Shown here piece by piece: positions 1-4,554 of a stretch of DNA of 6,040 nt (positions within the stretch are counted from its first letter, which is position 1; each line of letters starts with the position of its first letter). The notes beneath the pieces were generated by a model. It worked only from the letters and a program-made list of their open reading frames with translations. It did no database searches and was not told the DNA's origin. This DNA is from JBDREF01 sp043820045 (GTDB lineage: Bacteria > Planctomycetota > Phycisphaerae > Sedimentisphaerales > Anaerobacaceae): contig JBDREF010000028.1 in NCBI GenBank assembly GCA_043820045.1, forward strand, positions 1 to 6,040. Direction: 5' to 3'. The translations under genes and the position numbers were made by a program.

Positions 1-303
1 CTCGGGCTGGATGCAAAGACGGCGTCCGAAGCACTTGCGGCCCTGAAAAACATCAGCACAAAAATACGTATCGTCGGCCCCATTGCCGAGCCGCGACTGG
101 TATTTGACGTTAAGGGCCTGCAAGACGAGTTCAAGAATGCCCTCATCAAAGCCGGCAAGGAAAAACTTGCCGGCGAGGTAAATAAGCAAATCGACGAACA
201 GTTGGATAAACAGCTCGGCGACAAAGCCCCGAGCGAGATTAAAGACGCGATAAAGAAATCCACGGGACTTCTGGACGGATTACTGAAAAAAGACAACAAG
301 TAG
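1..303 (+). CDS. C-terminal end of an AsmA-like / TIGR03545-type envelope protein (5' partial)
   Basis: The frame is open from the first base to a TAG stop at 301-303, giving 100 residues with no start codon in view, so the gene enters from the left. The first part reads as alternating hydrophobic and polar residues that suit beta strands, including 'IRIVGPIAEPRLVFDV' at about residues 28-43. This pattern of 'G(P/T)..(D/E)P.L.F..' followed by a short helix is typical of the ends of AsmA-like proteins, which span or line the space between inner and outer membranes. From about residue 45 onward the chain is very rich in Lys, Glu, Asp and Gln (for example 'KEKLAGEVNKQIDEQLDKQL'), which predicts a charged amphipathic helix or coiled coil. 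Such a tail is also seen in the uncharacterised TIGR03545 family. The family call is from pattern memory only; that it is a real coding tail is much surer than its name. Confidence 0.6.
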   Translation, partial: LGLDAKTASEALAALKNISTKIRIVGPIAEPRLVFDVKGLQDEFKNALIKAGKEKLAGEVNKQIDEQLDKQLGDKAPSEIKDAIKKSTGLLDGLLKKDNK

Positions 304-398
304 CAGCAAGCGCACATCGCCACTGAACGCGGGAGAGACCGTGCATCGGGTGACGAGTGGCAGCCTCAATTCGCGAGCTATGCGTCAGGCGGCTGTTG

Positions 399-743
399 CT
401 ATTTACTGTAAACGACAACCTTGCTCATGGAATCAGCAAAGGCTTTAAGCGGCTTCTTCATTACGGCCAGCGCCGGGTCGCCGTGGTTCAGGCCGCCGCA
501 AGTCGCCTGCCATAGATCCAGCAGCGTTACTTGCCTGGCTCTCATCCTGACGCCGCCGATTCTTCCTCGCTTGCACTCGACCACACCCTGCTTACTGAGC
601 ATTTGTATTACTTTCTGCAGGTATCCCACCGAAAAGTCCAGAGACCGCGCAATCTCCGAGGCCTGAAGATAATCGGTGTTTTTTCTCTTCTTGAGGAAGA
701 GGACCGTCTGGACGGACATCACAAAATCCTGATTGATTTTCAC
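399..743 (-). CDS. Rrf2-family winged helix-turn-helix transcriptional regulator, short and lacking the Fe-S cysteine set
   Basis: This encodes 114 residues. The start is GTG at 743-741, fixed by a perfect GGAGG (minus strand, 753-749) five bases upstream; the next ATG, at residue 9, has no such site. The fold is a winged helix: a first helix at about 5-18, 'ASEIARSLDFSVGYLQKVIQML' across the helix-turn-helix at about 28-49, and a wing 'VECKRGRIGGVRM' at about 55-67. This closely follows the Rrf2 pattern 'YL.kIL..L...GlV.s.RG..GG..L'. Rrf2 proteins are DNA-binding dimers in the cytoplasm, and several (IscR, NsrR) sense through a 2Fe-2S or 4Fe-4S cluster held by three C-terminal cysteines. Here only Cys57 in the wing and Cys82 are present, and the C-terminal part is shorter than in IscR-sized members (about 130-160 residues). 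A classical cluster is therefore unlikely. It lies 40 bp downstream of the aldo/keto reductase on the same strand and is probably co-transcribed with it, so the reductase operon is a candidate target. Confidence 0.85.
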   Translation of the reverse strand: MKINQDFVMSVQTVLFLKKRKNTDYLQASEIARSLDFSVGYLQKVIQMLSKQGVVECKRGRIGGVRMRARQVTLLDLWQATCGGLNHGDPALAVMKKPLKAFADSMSKVVVYSK

Positions 744-748
744 AACAA

Positions 749-753
749 CCTCC
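749..753 (-). promoter_or_regulatory. Strong ribosome binding site of the Rrf2-type gene
   Basis: The minus strand reads AAAAAAAGGAGG followed by TTGTT and then GTG. The perfect GGAGG at a five-base spacing supports the non-ATG start at 743 over the ATG eight codons later. Confidence 0.8.
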
Positions 754-783
754 TTTTTTTCATCACACTACCCAAGCTGGTCG

Positions 784-1704
784 TCAGGCGAGCAGCTTCA
801 CCGATCCGGCGGTGACAGGCACCTTGCGGACGCGCGCGGCGAAGTCGTCGGTCTCTTCGATCTTCTCGAAGCCGACAACCATTGCGTCCACGCAGCCCAA
901 ATTGAGCACATACCGGACCGATTCGTCACGTTTTTCATCACTATCCCTGAAGCTGCCTTCGCCGATCAGCTTCATCCCCACCACTGCCTTGCCGGCCTCG
1001 TGGAGTTGTTTGAGCACGGGAGCCACCTTCTCCGGCGGGCCGTCCATTTTTGTCCCGTAGGCGTTAATCCTGGCGTGTACCGAATCGACCCAAGGCTCCT
1101 TGACACATGCCTGCAGCGCCTGCAGCGAATGGCACGAAACGCCGTGCGCCCGGATCAGACCCTTCTTCTTAACTTTGGCCAGAGTGTCCATCTGTTTGCC
1201 GAGTTCCTCCGGCCAGTTCGAGGAGACAACGCAGTGCAGCAGAATCAGGTCGATATAATCGGTGTCCAGCTCTTTTAGGAATCGCTCGACAACTACGTCG
1301 GCATCCGGACGCTCGGGCTCGGGTATGCCGCCGGAACGCCACCATATCTTCGAGGAGATAGCATAATCCCTGCGAGGCATATTCTTGAGCGCACGGCCCA
1401 CGTACGGGTGCGTTCCGTACAAATCTGCGACATCAAACAGCCGTACACCGCGGTCGTACGACGTCTTGACCAGCGCCTCGAACTTCTCCCGCCCCATTCT
1501 CGTGTGGTTCGACTGGCGGTTGCCGCCGCGCATGCCGGTGCCCAGACCAACGCGAGAAACCATTATTTTTGTTTTCCCAAGCGGCACGCGTTCGTAGGGA
1601 TCGTACATTGCCGGTTTCCGCTCGGCGGTACTCACGCAGCCCGGAACCAGAAGAAGACCGCCCACCCCTGCAACAGACCTGACCAGAAATTCTCGACGTT
1701 TCAT
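784..1704 (-). CDS. Tat-exported aldo/keto reductase, possibly a lipoprotein
   Basis: This encodes 306 residues from ATG at 1704, chosen because GAGGAG lies nine bases upstream and the protein then begins with an export signal. A longer GTG start at 1791 would bury that signal and overlap the next gene. The N-terminus 'MKRREFLVRSVAGVGG' has the twin-arginine pattern RRxFL, then a hydrophobic stretch ending 'LLLVPGC' with Cys23. This is a possible lipobox, although Pro at -2 is unusual. The mature domain starts near 'RVPLGKTKIMVSRVGLGTG', the first strand of the aldo/keto reductase TIM barrel. The catalytic tetrad is complete: Asp91 and Tyr96 in 'FDVADLYG', Lys119 in 'ISSKIWW', and His157 in 'LILLHC'. 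The family reduces aldehydes and ketones, or oxidises sugars and alcohols, with NAD(P)H. Tat export would allow folding with cofactor in the cytoplasm. The substrate cannot be read from sequence. A likely operon partner is the Rrf2-type regulator immediately downstream. Confidence 0.88.
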   Translation of the reverse strand: MKRREFLVRSVAGVGGLLLVPGCVSTAERKPAMYDPYERVPLGKTKIMVSRVGLGTGMRGGNRQSNHTRMGREKFEALVKTSYDRGVRLFDVADLYGTHPYVGRALKNMPRRDYAISSKIWWRSGGIPEPERPDADVVVERFLKELDTDYIDLILLHCVVSSNWPEELGKQMDTLAKVKKKGLIRAHGVSCHSLQALQACVKEPWVDSVHARINAYGTKMDGPPEKVAPVLKQLHEAGKAVVGMKLIGEGSFRDSDEKRDESVRYVLNLGCVDAMVVGFEKIEETDDFAARVRKVPVTAGSVKLLA

Positions 1705-1707
1705 TGC

Positions 1708-1720
1708 TGAGGACTCCTCA
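1708..1720. repeat. Perfect 13-bp inverted repeat over the reductase ribosome binding site
   Basis: The plus strand reads TGAGGA-C-TCCTCA, with six-base arms around one central base. It sits between the predicted promoter and the reductase start. As DNA it could be an operator for a dimeric regulator such as the Rrf2-type protein encoded downstream. As RNA the one-base loop makes a tight hairpin less likely. Its presence is certain; its function is speculative. Confidence 0.5.
1714..1719 (-). promoter_or_regulatory. Ribosome binding site that decides the start of the aldo/keto reductase
   Basis: GAGGAG on the minus strand is nine bases before ATG at 1704. It lies inside a perfect 13-bp palindrome (1708-1720), so occupancy or folding of the palindrome could affect translation. 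Confidence 0.65.
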
Positions 1721-1746
1721 AAAAAGGACGAAATAAGCCTCCGGTG

Positions 1747-1775
1747 AGAATAAGGGGGCCTTGGCGATAATGCAA
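1747..1775 (-). promoter_or_regulatory. Candidate sigma-70-type promoter for the reductase-Rrf2 operon
   Basis: On the minus strand, TTGCAT (1775-1770) and TATTCT (1752-1747) are separated by 17 bases. The expected transcript start is around 1740, giving a leader of about 35 nt before ATG at 1704. The -35 box matches the consensus in three of six positions and the -10 box in four of six, so this is plausible rather than strong. It lies in the 79-bp gap after the 2H phosphoesterase gene, so read-through from that gene is also possible. Confidence 0.35.
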
Positions 1776-1783
1776 GAAATTTT

Positions 1784-2404
1784 TCATCCACTTTTCCTAC
1801 TTATGCCAAATTCCACCGAAGCGAGAACCTTTCTGCACGTGCAGTGATTTCCCAGGTGACATATCGCAAGTTTCGAGACGGTGAATCGGGGCGGAAACGC
1901 GAAGTCGCCGATTTGGCCGTATCCGATTGTTATATGTGGAAGAAACCTCTCAAAACTGGAGTTCTCACGGTAGTTTCTGATCCAGAGCAGGGTCGATTCA
2001 CCGGCCGGCGGTGGAGAAAGCACCATATCCGCAGTAACATCGTAGCTGAAATACGACGTCATCACCCGCATAATCTCCTCGTGGAGAGATTGAAGCCTTC
2101 GCGTTCTTTCCACCCCAACGACGGATACCTTCTCGCCGGCCGAGTTTGTTCCGACATGCACGCCGATAAAGCCCAGTCGTCCGGGCGGGAATTGCCCAGC
2201 TACCCGCCGTAGAACCTTCTCTATATCGGCAACGTCTCCTTCGTCGATGCAACCCATGGCCAGGGAAACGTGCGGCAGGCAGTTCTGCCTGTCCATGACG
2301 ATTCTGTCGGGGCACTGCTTCAACAGCTCTCTGTTCGCCTCAATCGCCGCATCCGCCATCTCTTCCGAAGGCAGCAACACAACGTTAACCGCGATTTTCG
2401 CCAT
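1784..2404 (-). CDS. 2H phosphoesterase superfamily protein ('2'-5' RNA ligase' family)
   Basis: This encodes 206 residues from ATG at 2404, with a GAGG element (minus strand, 2416-2413) eight bases upstream. Two His-x-Ser/Thr motifs define the superfamily and both are intact: His45-Val-Ser47 in 'LPHVSLAMG' and His157-Ile-Thr159 in 'LPHITIGYG'. Their spacing of about 110 residues and the overall length fit a single two-lobed 2H domain. Family members act on 2',3'-cyclic phosphate or 2'-5' RNA linkages (ThpR/LigT) or on related cyclic nucleotides, normally in the cytoplasm, and no signal peptide is seen here. The C-terminal part carries a cysteine-rich patch, 'CHLGNHCTC' (182-190), that could bind metal or simply be structural. 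The exact substrate is unknown; the name RNA ligase should not be taken literally. It is transcribed away from accB, and no functional link to the reductase is apparent. Confidence 0.85.
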   Translation of the reverse strand: MAKIAVNVVLLPSEEMADAAIEANRELLKQCPDRIVMDRQNCLPHVSLAMGCIDEGDVADIEKVLRRVAGQFPPGRLGFIGVHVGTNSAGEKVSVVGVERTRRLQSLHEEIMRVMTSYFSYDVTADMVLSPPPAGESTLLWIRNYRENSSFERFLPHITIGYGQIGDFAFPPRFTVSKLAICHLGNHCTCRKVLASVEFGISRKSG

Positions 2405-2452
2405 TGAAATAGCCTCGAAAAGTGCCCTGCTGCTTCAATAACAGCACACTCG

Positions 2453-2481
2453 AATTTAATCCCGGCCACACCCGAGTACAA
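2453..2481 (-). promoter_or_regulatory. Candidate promoter for the 2H phosphoesterase gene
   Basis: On the minus strand, TTGTAC (2481-2476) and TAAATT (2458-2453) are separated by 17 bases. The -10 box matches four of six consensus positions and the -35 box three of six. It is back to back with the forward accB promoter, the two -35 boxes being only ten bases apart. Support is modest. Confidence 0.3.
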
Positions 2482-2491
2482 GGAAAAACTC

Positions 2492-2519
2492 TTGCAATAA
2501 CCGCCCCTTAGACTATACT
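2492..2519 (+). promoter_or_regulatory. Sigma-70-type promoter of accBC
   Basis: TTGCAA (2492-2497) and TATACT (2514-2519) are separated by 16 bases. The -10 box matches five of six consensus positions and the -35 box four of six. Transcription would begin near 2526, giving a leader of about 85 nt before accB. This is the best promoter in the window, though it is not tested experimentally. Confidence 0.6.
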
Positions 2520-2534
2520 TTGGTCGGCTTAGTC

Positions 2535-2558
2535 GGGAGCTTACGCTCCTGTTTTATC
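2535..2558 (+). promoter_or_regulatory. Leader hairpin with U-rich tail upstream of accB (possible attenuator)
   Basis: GGAGC (2536-2540) pairs with GCTCC (2545-2549) around a TTAC loop, with a possible extra G-U pair outside. The sequence continues TGTTTTAT, which resembles a weak intrinsic terminator about ten bases into the predicted transcript. The core GGGAGCTTACGCTCC also looks like a dispersed hairpin repeat I associate with planctomycete genomes, so it may be a repeat copy rather than a dedicated regulator. Confidence 0.35.
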
Positions 2559-2567
2559 GGGGTCCCG

Positions 2568-2587
2568 CGGCAGGAAAAGGGCTGCCG
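2568..2587 (+). promoter_or_regulatory. Second leader hairpin upstream of accB
   Basis: CGGCAG (2568-2573) pairs perfectly with CTGCCG (2582-2587) around an eight-base purine-rich loop containing AAAAGG. It ends 23 bases before the accB start, so it leaves the ribosome binding site (AAAGGA at 2598-2603) free. The pairing is seen directly; any regulatory role is inferred. Confidence 0.3.
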
Positions 2588-2610
2588 GGCGATTGAGAAA
2601 GGATGCGGCA

Positions 2611-3099
2611 ATGGCGGAAAAAGACGCGGATATACAGAAAATAAAGCAGCTCATTGAGATAATGAAGGACAATGAGCTGGTTGAGATAGAGATCAAGCAC
2701 GACGACGACAAGATTTTTCTAAAGCGTGCCCAGCCTCAGCAAAACTTCGGTGCCATGCCGGTAATGATGCCGGCGCATGGGCTCGGCACCGTCGCTCACC
2801 AGGGCACAGAAGCCCTGGCTCAGCCGGGCGCCGCAAAACCCGCCCCGGCCAGGGAGGATCTGATCGAGATAAAGTCGCCCATCGTCGGAACCTTCTACGC
2901 CACGCCAAGCCCCGATTCCGAGGCCTTCATTGAAGTCGGCACGTCGGTCAGCCCGCAAACCGTCGTCTGCATAATCGAGGCAATGAAAGTAATGAACGAA
3001 ATAAAGGCCGAAACCAGCGGTACGGTCGTTCAAGTGCTCGTAACTAACGGCCAGGCAGTAGAATACGGTCAGGTCCTTTTCAGACTGAGACCGGACTGA
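2611..3099 (+). CDS. accB: Acetyl-CoA carboxylase biotin carboxyl carrier protein (BCCP)
   Basis: This encodes 162 residues. ATG at 2611 is chosen because AAAGGA ends seven bases upstream and the product then starts 'MAEKDADIQKIKQLIEIM', like known AccB proteins; a TTG at 2593 in the same frame is a weaker option. The protein has an N-terminal helical segment (about 1-40), a flexible linker rich in Ala, Pro and Gln (about 41-82), and a C-terminal biotinyl domain (about 84-162). The biotin acceptor is Lys126 in 'IIEAMKVMNE'. The stretch 'GTFYATPSPDSEAFIEVG' contains the protruding 'thumb' typical of acetyl-CoA carboxylase BCCP and absent from most other biotinyl domains. It carries carboxybiotin between biotin carboxylase and carboxyltransferase in the first committed step of fatty acid synthesis. 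It is the first gene of a pair with accC, 42 bp apart. The biotin ligase that modifies it is not in the window. Confidence 0.96.
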   Translation: MAEKDADIQKIKQLIEIMKDNELVEIEIKHDDDKIFLKRAQPQQNFGAMPVMMPAHGLGTVAHQGTEALAQPGAAKPAPAREDLIEIKSPIVGTFYATPSPDSEAFIEVGTSVSPQTVVCIIEAMKVMNEIKAETSGTVVQVLVTNGQAVEYGQVLFRLRPD

Positions 3100-3141
3100 T
3101 TCACTGTGCTTCGTCCATAGAACGCCATTCGAGATACTGAT

Positions 3142-4479
3142 ATGTTTTCACGAATCCTGATTGCCAACCGCGGCGAAATAGCGCTGCGTATCATCCGTGC
3201 CTGTCATGAGCTTGGTGTCGAGGCGGTGGTGGTCTATTCCGAGGCCGACAGAGACGCTCCGTATGTGAAGCTCGCCGACGAGGCCGTCTGTATCGGGCCG
3301 CCCGACTGTGCCAAAAGTTACCTGAACATCCCGCGTATAATAAGCGCCGCCGAGATCACCGACGTTGAGGCTATTCACCCCGGCTACGGCTTCCTGGCGG
3401 AAAACACAAACTTCGCACGCATATGCCGGGAGTGCGGGATAACGTTCATCGGCCCCCCCGTCGAGGCAATGCAACTGCTCGGCGACAAGGTCCAGGCACG
3501 CGAGCTGGCCCGCAAGGTCGGCGTGCCGATAGTGCCCGGCTCAGACGGCGCTCTTGAGAAAGACTCCGACGCCCGGGCGCTGGCAAACAAAATGGGCTAC
3601 CCGGTCATAATAAAAGCCGTTGCCGGCGGAGGCGGACGCGGTATGAGGGTCGTGCACAACGATATCAACCTGCGCTCGGCGTTCAGCTCGGCGCAGGCCG
3701 AGGCCAAAGCGGCCTTCGGTGACGGCAGCGTATATCTGGAGAAGTTCATAGTCGAGCCCCGCCACGTGGAAGTGCAGGTAATGGCCGACAGTAAGGGCAA
3801 CGTTTTGCACTTCTACGAAAGGGACTGCTCCATCCAGCGAAGACATCAGAAGATGATCGAGGAATCGCCGTGTCCCATCCTGGACAAGCCCACCAGGGAG
3901 AAACTCGCCGAAGCGGCCCTGAAAATTATCAAAGAGGCCAAATATGTAAACGCCGCTACGGTCGAGTTCATTCTGGACAAGGACTCGAATTTCTACTTCA
4001 TTGAGGCAAACACCAGAATCCAGGTCGAGCATCCGGTCACCGAGATGGTCACCGGCCATGACCTGATCAAGTGGCAGTTGAAAATCGCCTCCGGCGAGAC
4101 GATCAAGATCAGCCAAAAAAGCATCAAGACTACCGGCGTGGCGATTGAGTGCCGGATAAACGCCGAGGACCCTGAAAACGACTTCTCCCCATGCCCCGGC
4201 ACGATTACAAGGTATATCCCGCCCGGCGGGCCCGGCGTCAGAGTCGATACGCACGTCCACCAGGGCTGGACGGTCTCGCCGTGCTATGATTCGATGATTG
4301 CCAAGGTAATCGTGCACCAGAGAACGCGGACAGAGGCCATAGCCACGATGAAAAGGGCGCTGCGGGAATTCGTTATCGAGCCGATAAAGACCACCATTCC
4401 CGCCTGCCTGAAAATCCTCTCGCACAACCTGTTCGTAAAGAGCAAGATTGACACCGGCTTCGTCGAACGTAACTTTTAG
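3142..4479 (+). CDS. accC: Acetyl-CoA carboxylase, biotin carboxylase subunit
   Basis: This encodes 445 residues, close to the 449 of the E. coli enzyme, with numbering that matches it almost one to one. It uses ATP and bicarbonate to carboxylate the biotin on AccB. The N-terminal domain begins 'MFSRILIANRGEIALRIIRA'. The ATP-grasp region holds Lys116, Lys158, the glycine-rich loop 'AGGGGRGM' (161-168) and Glu200-Lys201. The active-site segment 'ERDCSIQRRHQKMIEESP' (226-243) includes Lys237. Glu275, Glu288, Asn290, Arg292, Glu296 and Arg338 are all present, so it should be active. One oddity is Ala289: the usual motif 'FIEMNTR' here reads 'FIEANTR'. The ribosome binding site is poor (only GAG, eight bases upstream), which suggests translation depends partly on accB translation 42 bp upstream. 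The protein lacks a fused BCCP or carboxyltransferase domain, as expected for the multi-subunit bacterial enzyme. Confidence 0.97.
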   Translation: MFSRILIANRGEIALRIIRACHELGVEAVVVYSEADRDAPYVKLADEAVCIGPPDCAKSYLNIPRIISAAEITDVEAIHPGYGFLAENTNFARICRECGITFIGPPVEAMQLLGDKVQARELARKVGVPIVPGSDGALEKDSDARALANKMGYPVIIKAVAGGGGRGMRVVHNDINLRSAFSSAQAEAKAAFGDGSVYLEKFIVEPRHVEVQVMADSKGNVLHFYERDCSIQRRHQKMIEESPCPILDKPTREKLAEAALKIIKEAKYVNAATVEFILDKDSNFYFIEANTRIQVEHPVTEMVTGHDLIKWQLKIASGETIKISQKSIKTTGVAIECRINAEDPENDFSPCPGTITRYIPPGGPGVRVDTHVHQGWTVSPCYDSMIAKVIVHQRTRTEAIATMKRALREFVIEPIKTTIPACLKILSHNLFVKSKIDTGFVERNF

Positions 4480-4492
4480 TGAACCGAGCCGC

Positions 4493-4516
4493 ATCCCGGC
4501 ACGCCGGGGTTAATAT
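4493..4516 (+). terminator. Likely terminator hairpin after accC
   Basis: CCCGGC (4495-4500) pairs with GCCGGG (4503-4508), extended outward by a U-G and an A-U pair (4493-4494 with 4509-4510). It begins 14 bases after the accC stop and is followed by TAATATT, an AT-rich but not pure T tract. It probably ends or reduces accBC transcription before the sulfatase gene, though the short loop and imperfect U tract keep confidence moderate. Confidence 0.45.
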
Positions 4517-4542
4517 TCATGTTCCATACTGTGCCAAAAGGT

Positions 4543-4548
4543 AAGGAG
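4543..4548 (+). promoter_or_regulatory. Ribosome binding site that decides the sulfatase start
   Basis: AAGGAG lies six bases before ATG at 4555. The upstream in-frame ATG at 4519 has no comparable site and would put 12 residues in front of the twin-arginine signal, so 4555 is preferred. Confidence 0.8.
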
Positions 4549-4554
4549 AAATCT

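Noticed and set aside
319..361. GCCACT...AGTGGC inverted repeat between the left-edge gene and the Rrf2 gene, considered as a bidirectional terminator
   Set aside because: The arms are only six bases and the 31-base loop has no convincing inner stem or T tract, so a terminator is not supported.
395..419. Imperfect dyad centred on 407 (GTTG...TTTAC-T-GTAAA...CAAC) at the end of the Rrf2 gene, considered as an operator
   Set aside because: The middle positions do not match, it sits at the 3' end of the gene rather than upstream of a start, and such short AT-rich dyads arise by chance.
733..1278. A 181-codon open frame on the plus strand, opposite the aldo/keto reductase
   Set aside because: The minus strand carries the reductase with its full catalytic tetrad; the plus-strand translation is rich in His and Arg with no known motif.
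1705..1791. An N-terminal extension of the reductase from GTG at 1791
   Set aside because: It would add 29 residues before the twin-arginine signal and overlap the phosphoesterase stop, whereas ATG at 1704 has a good ribosome binding site.
2603..2644. A 13-codon frame (ATG at 2603) overlapping the accB start, a possible leader peptide
   Set aside because: The accB ribosome binding site is too close to serve it, its composition is basic without attenuation-type codon runs, and it is most simply a by-product of the sequence around the accB start.
3541..4494. A 317-codon open frame on the minus strand, antisense to accC
   Set aside because: It lies entirely opposite a near-canonical biotin carboxylase and shows no recognisable domain; a shadow frame.
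4511..4530. TAATAT and CATACT as -10 boxes of a dedicated sulfatase promoter
   Set aside because: No acceptable -35 element lies 16-18 bases upstream of either; the sequence there is GC-rich hairpin. A separate promoter may exist but cannot be shown.
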